From the NCBI RefSeq assembly GCF_036231905.1, contig NZ_JAZARE010000001.1:558001-622000 (forward strand): 64,000 nt of DNA, in the 5' to 3' direction. Below are positions 1-7,321 of the stretch, one piece after another. A program made the position numbers and the translations under genes. The stretch is from CAMLIZ01 sp036231905. GTDB taxonomy: Bacteria; Pseudomonadota; Gammaproteobacteria; Burkholderiales; Burkholderiaceae_C. A model generated the notes under the pieces. It made no database searches, was not told the origin of the DNA, and worked only from the letters and a program-made list of their open reading frames with translations. Positions within the stretch are counted from its first letter, which is position 1; each line of letters opens with the position of its first letter.

Positions 1-623
1 AGCGTTACTACGCCACCGTCGCTGCGCACATTGATCTGGTCGGCATGGGCCAGGCGGTCCATCTCCAGCACCAGGCGGACGGCATCGGTGAGCTCGTCGT
101 CGTTGTCGTCCTCGGCCGGCTCCACACGCAGCCGGTTCACCACGTTGCAGCAGCCGGGCGTGCGCCAGGCGATCGCTTCGATCATGCGCTTGTGCGACAG
201 GCTGATCACCTTGCCTTCGAGCGTGATCTCGCCGCCTTCGCAGGCCACGCCGATCTCGCCGCTGGGCCAGTCGTGCTGCGCTTCCTGCACCATCTCGGTC
301 TGGCCGCGGTGCTGCTGGCGCACGGTGCAGTTGTGCAGCTCCATGCACTGCTGCAGCGCATGCACCAGCGCGTCGCGCATCTCGCCATCGGGGCGGCGGT
401 CGGCCACCAGGCGCACCCCGTCCACCACCGGGCCGTCGCCGCAGACCTTGCGCGCCAGTGCCAGCGCCACCCGCTTGGCGCTGATGCTGTCCACCTCGCC
501 CTCGAGGCGCAGCGCCTCGCCGTCGCGCCGCACCTGGATCGGGAAGCGGCGCAGGTCGATCCGGGGGTCGGCCTCCAGCGCCGCGGTCACCTGCTGTTCG
601 ATGTCACCATCCTGAGCTGCCAT
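1..623 (-). CDS. BON-domain protein (3' end beyond window)
   Basis: The reading frame starts at the ATG at 623, with AAAGGA seven bases upstream, and is still open at base 1, so only the first 207 residues are visible. Residues about 10-70 and 100-165 have the BON pattern: a strand with a hydrophobic-Gly core (ITLEGKV), a helix (SHKRMIEAIAWRTPG), then VVNRLRVEP. A third repeat seems to begin near residue 175. BON domains (OsmY, BON repeats of periplasmic or lipid-associated proteins) are thought to bind phospholipid or other ligands. No signal peptide is visible at this start, so a cytoplasmic or associated location is possible. The gene precedes nothing else in the window on this strand. Function beyond the domain is unknown. 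Confidence 0.75.
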   Translation of the reverse strand, partial: MAAQDGDIEQQVTAALEADPRIDLRRFPIQVRRDGEALRLEGEVDSISAKRVALALARKVCGDGPVVDGVRLVADRRPDGEMRDALVHALQQCMELHNCTVRQQHRGQTEMVQEAQHDWPSGEIGVACEGGEITLEGKVISLSHKRMIEAIAWRTPGCCNVVNRLRVEPAEDDNDDELTDAVRLVLEMDRLAHADQINVRSDGGVVT

Positions 624-708
624 GTCGATTCCTTTCATGCACTGAAGCGGGCGGACGCCCTGCCCAAGAGCGCAGCAACCGGTGAACCTGTGGCGCCCAC
701 GCGCCGCT

Positions 709-1341
709 TCACGAGGGCAGCACGCCACCGGCCAGGCCGGTGCCGGCGGCGGGCTCGCGCACCGAGCCGTCCGGCCGTTCGTAAGTGCCTATCAGGCAGC
801 CGCTGGCGATCGCGTACTGCTCCAGGGCCTGCAGCACCGCATCGCGGCCGGGCGTGGCCGGCAGCGCGCTGCCGGGCGCCAGCGCAAAGACCTGGAACAC
901 GTACCGGTGCACGCCATGGCCGGGCGGTGGATCCGGCGGCAGCCAGCCGACGCCGAGGAAGGAGTTGCGACCCAGCTGCGCATCCGGGTCGGCCTCGGCC
1001 TTGTTCATCGCGCCTTCGGGCAGGGAGCCATCTTCGCCCGGCAGGCCTGCCAGGATGGCGTGCACCAGCGGATGCGGCGTGGGCGAGTCGGCGTCTTCCA
1101 CCACCACGATCACGCTGTCCGCGCGGGCGGGCACGCCGATCCATTGCAACGGCGGTGAGATGCCGGGGCCGTCGGCGGTGCAGTTCATGGGCAGGGGCGT
1201 GTGGTCCTCGAAGGCCAGGCTGCGCACCTGCAGCGCGCCCATGCCCTGGCGCAGGTCGACCCGCTGGAACAGGGTGTGGTCCAGGCCGGAGCGCTGCCCT
1301 CTCAGGGCGTGGCCGACGGCATCAGGCAGTTTTTCAAGCAT
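709..1341 (-). CDS. YbhB/YbcL family PEBP-like protein
   Basis: This 210-residue protein matches the bacterial phosphatidylethanolamine-binding (Raf kinase inhibitor-like) family. The domain fills residues about 38-205: it includes the core DGPGISPPLQW near residue 57, the VVVEDADSPTP ligand-site segment near 80, and HRYVFQVFAL near 145, all typical of YbhB/YbcL. There is no signal peptide, so it is cytoplasmic. The natural ligand of bacterial members is not established. The N-terminus MLEKLPDAVGHALRG is itself typical of one betaproteobacterial branch, which supports this start. It lies 12 bases after a small ORF on the same strand, and upstream of the BON gene. Confidence 0.85.
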   Translation of the reverse strand: MLEKLPDAVGHALRGQRSGLDHTLFQRVDLRQGMGALQVRSLAFEDHTPLPMNCTADGPGISPPLQWIGVPARADSVIVVVEDADSPTPHPLVHAILAGLPGEDGSLPEGAMNKAEADPDAQLGRNSFLGVGWLPPDPPPGHGVHRYVFQVFALAPGSALPATPGRDAVLQALEQYAIASGCLIGTYERPDGSVREPAAGTGLAGGVLPS

Positions 1342-1353
1342 GGGGATGGCAGC

Positions 1354-1587
1354 TCAGTGGCGCGCGGCGCGCGCTTCGCACGCGGCCAGGTAGGCCACCG
1401 CCGGCTGGGTGAGCCAGGGGTCGTCGGCCTGCAGGGCCTGGGATTCGAGGGCCACCAGATCGATGTCCACGCAGCGAGTGGTTGAGGCGAGCGTGGCATC
1501 GCGAGCTGCTGCCTTGTGGTCTGCAAAGGCTTTGCCGGACCACAAACTGCGGGCGAACGGATCCAGGAACGCTTTGAACATCAGCAT
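1354..1587 (-). CDS. small hypothetical protein
   Basis: A 77-residue ORF begins at the ATG at 1587, with a G-rich stretch (GGGGG) seven bases upstream; an in-frame ATG at 1581 is an alternative. It ends 12 bases before the PEBP gene, so the two may be co-transcribed. The protein is a mixed-composition soluble polypeptide (MLMFKAFLDPFARSLWSG at its start, AYLAACEARAARH at its end). I see no motif, signal peptide or membrane segment. I do not recognise the family. The evidence is limited to an open frame with plausible composition and position. Confidence 0.4.
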   Translation of the reverse strand: MLMFKAFLDPFARSLWSGKAFADHKAAARDATLASTTRCVDIDLVALESQALQADDPWLTQPAVAYLAACEARAARH

Positions 1588-1752
1588 GGCAGCCCCCAAC
1601 GGATATCGAGGCAACTCAGCAACCGGCGTGCCGGGAGGGCGCCCCCCTGACCATGGCCCCCCCGTCGAAGGAACGCTGCCTGCAGGGCTGGCCTATCGCC
1701 ACTGAAACGCGCTGCCGACCATGCCTGACACCGACGACCACGAGGTGCCCCG

Positions 1753-2005
1753 TTGAACCGCGGTGGCAGCGCAGCCACGGACCACGCCGCCATGGTGAAC
1801 AGCGTCCGGGCCGTGCGGGATGCCGCCCGCCAGACCTTGTGGAGCGCTCGCCACAGCGGCCGGTGCGACAACGCGGTGCTGCGCCTGCTGCAGTCGGTGG
1901 TGCAGGCGTTCGACGGCCTGCTGGAGCAGGCGTGCAAGGCTGCTGGAGCAGGCGTGCAAGGCTGCAGGCGGCCCCACCGCAGACGCTGGGCAACTCACAG
2001 AGTGA
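1753..2005 (+). pseudogene. small ORF frameshifted by a 22-bp tandem duplication
   Basis: The frame starting at TTG 1753 (GAGG upstream) or ATG 1792 shows strong G/C at third positions up to about 1939, as expected for a real gene here. A 22-bp direct duplication at 1918-1961 then shifts the frame. If one copy is removed, the ORF continues through KAAGGPTADAGQLTE to a TGA at 2003-2005, giving a compact protein of about 77 residues. As the sequence stands, the frame instead runs about 750 bases further, antisense through the histidine kinase gene, which is unlikely to be real. No recognisable domain. It is either a young pseudogene, a phase-variable ORF or a sequencing artefact. Confidence 0.5.
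1918..1961 (+). repeat. perfect 22-bp tandem duplication
   Basis: Two identical 22-base copies, 1918-1939 and 1940-1961, begin CTGCTGGAGC and end GCGTGCAAGG. The unit length is not a multiple of three, so it changes the reading frame of the ORF around it. Confidence 0.95.
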
Positions 2006-2013
2006 CGCTGGGC

Positions 2014-3933
2014 TCAGCCAAGCCGCGCTTCGATCGCCTCGTAGAGCGCGTTCAGTTCCACCGGCTTGGCAAGGTGCGCATCGAACCCGACGGCGGCGGT
2101 GGACTCGCGGTCGCTGGCCTGCGCATAACCGCTCACTGCAATGAGCACTGCAGCGGGAAGGGCTTCCGATCCGCGCAACCGGCGCGCCACCGCGAAGCCG
2201 TCCAGCTTGGGCAGGCCCAGATCCAGCAGCACCACCCGCGGACGCAGCTCGGCGGCGACGGACAGCGCCTGCTCACCGTCGTAGGCCACTTCCACGCGAT
2301 GCCCGTCCAGGCGAAGCAGCGACGCCAGCGTGTCCGCGGCGTCCCGGTTGTCGTCCACCACCAGCATCGGCAAGGGCCGGATGCGAGCAGATGTGGTGGT
2401 CACCTGGGAGCCACGCAGCTCTTCGCGCCGGCCGCGGCGCGGCAGGCACACCACGAAGCGCGCGCCACCGCCATCGGCCCCTTCACAACGCACGTGGCCA
2501 CCATGCAGCTCGGTCAGGCGCTTGACGATCGCCAGCCCGATACCCAGCCCGCCTTGCGCACGGTCAAGCGTGCGCCGGTCCTGTGTGAACAGCTCGAAGA
2601 TGTGCGGCTGGAGGTCCGGCGCGATGCCCGGCCCGTTGTCCTGCACCACGATGGAGAGGTGGTGCTCGTTTTCCGCCTGCACGCTCACCTCGATGCGCCC
2701 GCCTTCCGGGGTGTACTTCACCGCGTTGGTCACCAGGTTGGAGATGATCTGGGTTAGGCGGGCCGGGTCCACCACCAGGTCCAGCGCGGGCGACACGTCC
2801 ACGCTGAGGGTCTGCTCGCGCTCACGCGCCTGAGGGCGAGCCGCCTCCACGGCCTGGAACACGGCGGTAGCGACCAGCACGTTCTCCATGCGCAGCTCGA
2901 TCCGGCCCTGGGTGACGCGGCTGACCTCCAGCAGGTCATCCACCAGGCGGGAAAGGTGAGCCGTCTGGCGTCGCAGGATTTGCGTCGCCATGGCCCTGCG
3001 GTCCGGCGCATCGCCCACTTTCTCGAGCAGGCGCACCGCATTGGCGATCGGCGCGAGGGGATTGCGCAGTTCATGGGCCAACATGGCGAGGAACTCGGTG
3101 CGGCGCTTGTCCGCCTCGGCCATCGCCTGCTCGATCAGCTTGCGCTCGGTGATGTCGAAGTTAACGCCCACGAGGCGGGATTGGCGCCCGTCCTTGTCGT
3201 GCAGCACGCGTCCGCGGCTGACCAGCCAGCGCACCTCGCCGTCTGCGCGGAGGATCCGGAACTCCGATTCGTAGTCGCCACCCTTGGCCAGCACCCGCGC
3301 GATCTCGGCGTCGAGCTTGGTCCGGTCGTCCGGGTGCACCATCTGCAGGAAGTGAGATGCCTCCAGCGGCTCATCGGGGTTGGCGGGCAGGCCGAGCAGC
3401 GTGTAGACCTCCGGGCTCCAGAAGCTGGTCTGCGACGCGGGCGCCCAGTCCCACACACCCATGCGGCCCGCCTCCAGCGCAATCTGCAGCCGGTCCTGCG
3501 AGTGGCGGAGTTCCCGTTCACGCTCCAGGAGCTGGGCCTGGCTTCGCCGCAGCGACTCTTCGGCTTGGCGTTGTTCGGTCACTTCCTGGGCGACCAGGCT
3601 CAGCAGCGCGATCTGGCCGCAGTCGTCGCGCAGCGGCGTGACATGCTCCACCCAGACGCGCTCCACGCCGGGGTGCGCAGGCGTTTCGCCACGCACCTCC
3701 AGGTCCCGCACCGGTTGCCCGGTGTCCAGCACGCTTCGCAGCATCGTCTCCGCCTGCTCCGCCAGGTCGGGCAGCAGTTCGCGCACGGTGCGCCCGATGT
3801 GCGCCGCGACCGGCAGGCCATTCATTTCGGCCAGGCGCTGATTCACGCGGACAAAACGAAGCTCGGTGTCCAACACGCCGAGGCCCACCGGGGCGGTCTC
3901 GTAGATGGATTCCAGTTCAGGGCGCGCAGGCAT
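2014..3933 (-). CDS. PAS-PAS hybrid sensor histidine kinase with receiver domain
   Basis: A 639-residue soluble hybrid kinase. Order: PAS (about 8-118), PAS/PAC (about 150-268, with FWSPEVYTLLGL and VGVNFDITERK), HisKA with the H-box LAMLAHELRNPL (phospho-acceptor His287), HATPase (about 390-505; N-box NLVTNAVKYTP, G-boxes DNGPGI and GGLGIGLAIV), and a C-terminal receiver (about 522-638) with acceptor Asp571 in LLDLGLPKLDG and the conserved K of HLAKPVE. There is no transmembrane segment, so the signal is sensed in the cytoplasm, possibly through a PAS cofactor. No separate response regulator is adjacent; output must go to a partner elsewhere. A HicB-like gene ends 21 bases upstream on the same strand. 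Confidence 0.92.
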   Translation of the reverse strand: MPARPELESIYETAPVGLGVLDTELRFVRVNQRLAEMNGLPVAAHIGRTVRELLPDLAEQAETMLRSVLDTGQPVRDLEVRGETPAHPGVERVWVEHVTPLRDDCGQIALLSLVAQEVTEQRQAEESLRRSQAQLLERERELRHSQDRLQIALEAGRMGVWDWAPASQTSFWSPEVYTLLGLPANPDEPLEASHFLQMVHPDDRTKLDAEIARVLAKGGDYESEFRILRADGEVRWLVSRGRVLHDKDGRQSRLVGVNFDITERKLIEQAMAEADKRRTEFLAMLAHELRNPLAPIANAVRLLEKVGDAPDRRAMATQILRRQTAHLSRLVDDLLEVSRVTQGRIELRMENVLVATAVFQAVEAARPQAREREQTLSVDVSPALDLVVDPARLTQIISNLVTNAVKYTPEGGRIEVSVQAENEHHLSIVVQDNGPGIAPDLQPHIFELFTQDRRTLDRAQGGLGIGLAIVKRLTELHGGHVRCEGADGGGARFVVCLPRRGRREELRGSQVTTTSARIRPLPMLVVDDNRDAADTLASLLRLDGHRVEVAYDGEQALSVAAELRPRVVLLDLGLPKLDGFAVARRLRGSEALPAAVLIAVSGYAQASDRESTAAVGFDAHLAKPVELNALYEAIEARLG

Positions 3934-3954
3934 AGTCGAACAATGAGTCTGCGG

Positions 3955-4392
3955 TCAGAGCGTCGATTCACCGGCGTCCTGCGGCAGCGCCGGAAGGGCG
4001 GGCTGCAGAACGTCCGGTATCGCGCCGTCCGCGGACAGTGGCACCGACGCGGCCAAGGTGAGCGGGGCGGCCACCGGTTCCGGCCTGCGGCGGTCGATGC
4101 GCAACCACAAGGCACCGGCGTGAACGGGCTGCCGGGCCAGGTCATCGATGGGCGTGGGTTCGGGTGCCGCCCTGCCTTCGCGCAATGCCGCCACAAACCA
4201 GGCTTCCACCGCGTCCGAGATGTTGGCCATGCACTCCCGCACGCCGTCGCCGGTCGAAAGGCAACCGGGCAGATCGGGCACGGCCGCTGCCCACGGCTCA
4301 CCGGGCTGCGGCGGCGGGGTGAGGCATGCGGCATACGCGGCCGAACCGCGGTCGTTCGACGGTGCTACAGGCAGGCTGTCCTCGTGGGGCAT
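3955..4392 (-). CDS. orphan HicB-like protein
   Basis: The frame reads far upstream of any sensible start; I choose the ATG at 4392 because the recognisable protein begins just after it and the divergent hemerythrin gene starts at 4472. That gives 145 residues. Residues about 18-75 match the HicB N-terminal fold: AVPDLPGCLSTGDGVRECM, then NISDAVEAWFVAALREGRAAP, the degenerate RNase H-like domain of HicB antitoxins. The C-terminal 70 residues are Pro/Ala-rich and show no clear ribbon-helix-helix or HTH. No hicA-like toxin gene lies on either side, so a working toxin-antitoxin pair is not supported. It probably shares a transcript with the hybrid kinase downstream. Confidence 0.65.
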   Translation of the reverse strand: MPHEDSLPVAPSNDRGSAAYAACLTPPPQPGEPWAAAVPDLPGCLSTGDGVRECMANISDAVEAWFVAALREGRAAPEPTPIDDLARQPVHAGALWLRIDRRRPEPVAAPLTLAASVPLSADGAIPDVLQPALPALPQDAGESTL

Positions 4393-4471
4393 GCAGCAGG
4401 CGAAGCAGGCGGCGGGCCCGGTCCATTGGAAGCCGCTCCCAGGCAAGCCGGAACGCGGTTTGCTTACACTG

Positions 4472-5050
4472 ATGGAAACCCGTTTTGGATGGCGCTTGGT
4501 GGATTGCGCAGACCTGTTTGACAGACAACTTGCAGAAATTGCAAGCCTTGCCAAGGCGTTGCAAGCGCCCCTGCTCCGGCCCACGGCGCAAACCATGTTC
4601 CAGCAACTGTGCAATCGGTCGGTGGTGCATGTGCAGGCGCGCGAACAATTCCTGCTTCCCGCCTGGCGCCGCGCGCACTGGAAGCATTTGCCATCCGACG
4701 CACTTGCGACGCACATGGAGTTCAAACGGGCGTTGGCCGACCTGATGCTGCAACGTCCAGGTTCAGAGCACTTCAACGAAGCGCTTGCCGCATTCGTGGC
4801 GACCGTCGAGGTGCACCGCCGGAGCGACCGCGACCGCCTAGTGCCCGCGCTGCGTGAGGCAATTGACCTCGCTGATCGTCGGCAGCTGTGCAACGACATC
4901 GAAGTCTTGTACGAGGCGGGCGCCTCCTCCACCGCGTCGCTCTCGCTGAATCAGCCGTTTCTGTCGTCCCGCGACCTCATTGAAGAGGCGGAGGTCGTGC
5001 TGTCGTCGATTCTTCAGCCTGGGCAGGCGGGCCGCGGCGCCGAGGCGTGA
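4472..5050 (+). CDS. hemerythrin-like (HHE) domain protein
   Basis: A 192-residue helical protein. The ATG at 4472 is preferred over the longer frame, whose first 100 residues are low-quality sequence antisense to the HicB-like gene. The protein carries spaced histidines and acidic residues on helices (VVHVQAREQFLLPAWRRAHW near 50-70, HMEFKRALADLM near 82-95, VEVHRRSDRDRLVPALREA near 115-135), as in hemerythrin/HHE proteins that bind a di-iron centre. Not every canonical ligand is obvious, so metal binding is inferred. The stop overlaps the start of the BLUF gene (GTGA), suggesting coupling and a shared oxygen/light or redox-sensing role. Confidence 0.6.
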   Translation: METRFGWRLVDCADLFDRQLAEIASLAKALQAPLLRPTAQTMFQQLCNRSVVHVQAREQFLLPAWRRAHWKHLPSDALATHMEFKRALADLMLQRPGSEHFNEALAAFVATVEVHRRSDRDRLVPALREAIDLADRRQLCNDIEVLYEAGASSTASLSLNQPFLSSRDLIEEAEVVLSSILQPGQAGRGAEA

Positions 5051-5475
5051 GTCCCCAGTCAGCGATGTCATTGCGGCGCGTGATCTACATCAGCCGGGCT
5101 CAACCCGGCCTGGAAGAAGTGGAGCTTCGTCAGCTGTTCGGCGAGGCGGAAGTGCTGCATCGGCGCCTGGACCTGTCCGGCGTGCTGGCGTACACCGGCC
5201 AGCACTTCGTGCAGGCGATCGAAGGCCCGCCCGGTGAGGTCACCCACTTGCTGACGCTGATACAGGCCGATCAACGCCACTCCGGCATGCGGCTGTTCTG
5301 CGACGAGTCCCCCGCTCACAGGCAATTCGGCACCTGGAGCTGGCTCTGCCTTGACAGCCCCGATGTCATCGCCGGAGCGGATGTGTCGCTGGCCTCGCCG
5401 AATGCGGACTGTGCCGAGGCCAAGGCGCTGGTGCTGCAGGTGCTGGAACACGCTCCGCCGGAGAGCCGGTTCTGA
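5047..5475 (+). CDS. BLUF-domain blue-light sensor (short, single domain)
   Basis: This 142-residue protein is a stand-alone BLUF (sensor of blue light using FAD) domain. Tyr14 in VIYISR and Gln56 in HFVQAIEG are 42 residues apart, as in AppA and PixD, and Trp97 sits 41 residues after the Gln. Two departures are visible. The position of the conserved flavin-contacting Asn, 18 residues before the Gln, is His38. The usual Met two residues after the Trp is Trp99. Start: GTG 5047 overlaps the hemerythrin stop; ATG 5065 is an equally good choice and would shorten the protein by six residues. No output domain is fused, so it must act through a partner, possibly the hemerythrin protein. Confidence 0.82.
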   Translation: MSPQSAMSLRRVIYISRAQPGLEEVELRQLFGEAEVLHRRLDLSGVLAYTGQHFVQAIEGPPGEVTHLLTLIQADQRHSGMRLFCDESPAHRQFGTWSWLCLDSPDVIAGADVSLASPNADCAEAKALVLQVLEHAPPESRF

Positions 5476-5556
5476 TCGCTCGCTGACCTTCCCCCGGCGG
5501 CAAAGCGTGGCCAAGGCACGCGCTTTGCCGCAGTGCCTCGATTGAGGAGAACCGCC

Positions 5557-6474
5557 ATGGCAGCACGATCGATCGCGTCACTGTCCCTCACCTTCGGGCT
5601 GGTGTCCATCCCGGTGCGGGTGTTCTCCGGCACCGAGAGCTCCGGCACGGTGAGCTTCAACCTGCTCACGCCGGACGGCTCGCGGGTGAAGCAGCAGTAC
5701 ATCTCGCAGAAGGACGGCCGCGTGGTCGAACGCTCCGAGATGATCAAGGGCTACGAGTTCGAGAAGGACCGCTTCGTCACCTTCACCAAGGAGGAGCTGA
5801 AGGCGCTGGAGGAAGGCGCCAGCCCCACAGTGGACATCGTGGCCTTCATTCCCGAGAAGTCGGTCGACCCGATCTTCTACGACAAGGCCTACCTGCTGGC
5901 GCCGGACAAGCGCGGCGCCAAGCCCTACGCCCTGCTGGCCGAGGCCATGCGCCGCAGCGGGCGCTGTGCGCTGGCCACCTGGGCCTGGAAGAGCAAGCAG
6001 TACCCGGTGCAGATCCGCCCCGCCGAGGACGGCCTGGTGCTGCAGCAGCTGCTGTATGCCGACGAGGTGCGCTCGCTGAAGGACCTGGACATCGAACGGG
6101 CCACGGTGAGCGAGGCGGAGCTGAAGCTGGCGCTGCAGATCATCGAGCAGATCTCGGAAGAGACCTACGATCCCACGCGCTTCAAGGACACCGAGAAGGA
6201 GCGCATCCTGGCCGCCATCGACGAAAAGATCGCCGGCAAGCAGATCGTGGCGCCCTCGCATGCCGAGCCGGCCACCGGCGCCCAGGTGATCGACCTGGTG
6301 GAGGCGCTGCGGGCCAGCCTGCGCGGCGGCAAACCCAAGGCCGCGGCGCCCAAGGCGGCCAAGGCCGCCGAGCCGGTGCCTGCCGTGCAGCTGGGTGAAC
6401 GCAAGTCGGCGCGGCGCGCCACCCCGGCGGCCGAAACGGCCGAGCCCGCGCGCAAGCGGGCGCGCGGCAAGTGA
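5557..6474 (+). CDS. ku: Ku protein (first copy), non-homologous end joining
   Basis: A 305-residue bacterial Ku homologue. The ATG at 5557 follows a good ribosome site (GAGGAG) and begins MAARSIASLSLTFGLVSIPV, the usual Ku N-terminus. The core beta-barrel fills residues about 1-250 (ISQKDGRVVERSEMIKGYEF, PYALLAEAMRRSGRCALATW, LADEV-like YADEVRSL). The C-terminal 50-60 residues are Lys/Arg/Ala/Pro-rich, a DNA-binding tail of the kind seen in longer bacterial Ku. Ku homodimers or heterodimers bind double-strand DNA ends and recruit LigD. Its stop overlaps the GTG of the MerR/TPR gene, and a second ku follows. No ligD is in the window. Confidence 0.95.
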   Translation: MAARSIASLSLTFGLVSIPVRVFSGTESSGTVSFNLLTPDGSRVKQQYISQKDGRVVERSEMIKGYEFEKDRFVTFTKEELKALEEGASPTVDIVAFIPEKSVDPIFYDKAYLLAPDKRGAKPYALLAEAMRRSGRCALATWAWKSKQYPVQIRPAEDGLVLQQLLYADEVRSLKDLDIERATVSEAELKLALQIIEQISEETYDPTRFKDTEKERILAAIDEKIAGKQIVAPSHAEPATGAQVIDLVEALRASLRGGKPKAAAPKAAKAAEPVPAVQLGERKSARRATPAAETAEPARKRARGK

Positions 6475-7316
6475 GCCGGGCCGCGACCAGCGAGCCCGCC
6501 TACACGCTGCGCAGCACGCAGGACGCGCTCGGCGTGTCGCGGGCGGTGCTCAAGGGCCTGATCGAGGCCGGCTTCGTGAGCCCCGCGCGCGGGCCGCGAC
6601 AGGAATACCGCTTCTCGTTCCAGGACATCGTGCTGCTGCGCACCGCCTACGAGCTGCAGGCCGCCGAGATTCCGCCACGCCGCATCGTGGCCGCGCTGAA
6701 AAAGCTGAAGGCGGAGCTGCCCGAGACCGCGCCGCTCACCGGCCTGCGCATCAGCGCCGTGGGCAGCGACGTGGTGGTGAGCCAGCGCGGCCAGCGCTTC
6801 GCGGCGCATTCCGGCCAGCTGCTGCTGGACTTCGAGGTGGCACAGCAGGAGGGCCAGGTGGCGCTGCTGTCGCGCAAGCCTGCCGTGTCGGCGGTGCAGC
6901 AGCGCAGTGCCGCCGACTGGTTTGCCGAAGGCGAGCAGCTGGAGCCCACCGACCGCGCGGCCGCGGAGGCGGCGTATCGGGAGGCGCTGGCGCAGGACCC
7001 GGACTTCGCCAACGCCTACGTCAACCTGGGCGCGCTGCTGTGCGACGCCGGCCGCTGCCAGGACGCGCTCACCGTGTTCGACCTGGCGCTCGCGCGCTGC
7101 CCAGACGAAGCGCTGCTGCACTTCAACCGCGCCATCGCATTGGAAGACCTGGGGCAGGACGAAGCCGCGCTGCACAGCTACGAGGCCGCCATCCGGCTGA
7201 TGCCCGACTTTGCCGATGCGCACTTCAACGCGGCCCGGGTCTGCCAGGACAAGCTGGCCCGGCCGCAGCAGGCGCTGCGCCACTTCAGCGCCTATCGACG
7301 ACTTCAGAAGAGGTAA
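6471..7316 (+). CDS. MerR-type HTH plus TPR protein between two ku genes
   Basis: A 281-residue protein starting at a GTG that overlaps the ku stop (GTGA). Residues about 10-75 resemble a MerR winged helix (YTLRSTQDALGVSRAVLKGL, then EYRFSFQDIVLLRTAYEL and IPPRRIVAAL). After a linker, residues about 145-275 hold three to four TPR repeats (AYREALAQDPDFANAYVNLG, then ALLHFNRAIALEDLGQDEAA, then ADAHFNAARVCQDKL). It is probably a DNA-binding adaptor or regulator of the Ku operon; this is inferred from position and domains. Five bases separate it from the second ku, so all three genes are expected on one transcript. Confidence 0.8.
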   Translation: MSRAATSEPAYTLRSTQDALGVSRAVLKGLIEAGFVSPARGPRQEYRFSFQDIVLLRTAYELQAAEIPPRRIVAALKKLKAELPETAPLTGLRISAVGSDVVVSQRGQRFAAHSGQLLLDFEVAQQEGQVALLSRKPAVSAVQQRSAADWFAEGEQLEPTDRAAAEAAYREALAQDPDFANAYVNLGALLCDAGRCQDALTVFDLALARCPDEALLHFNRAIALEDLGQDEAALHSYEAAIRLMPDFADAHFNAARVCQDKLARPQQALRHFSAYRRLQKR

Positions 7317-7321
7317 GACCC

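Noticed and set aside
45..1412. 455-codon open frame on the plus strand
   Set aside because: Antisense to the BON and PEBP genes, Ala/Arg/Pro/His-rich with no family pattern; a product of high GC.
4393..4471. A hicA toxin gene upstream of the HicB-like gene
   Set aside because: The gap is only 79 bases, and the region beyond is the hemerythrin gene.
2956..4521. 521-codon plus-strand frame
   Set aside because: Mirror of the histidine kinase and the HicB-like gene; no domain of its own.
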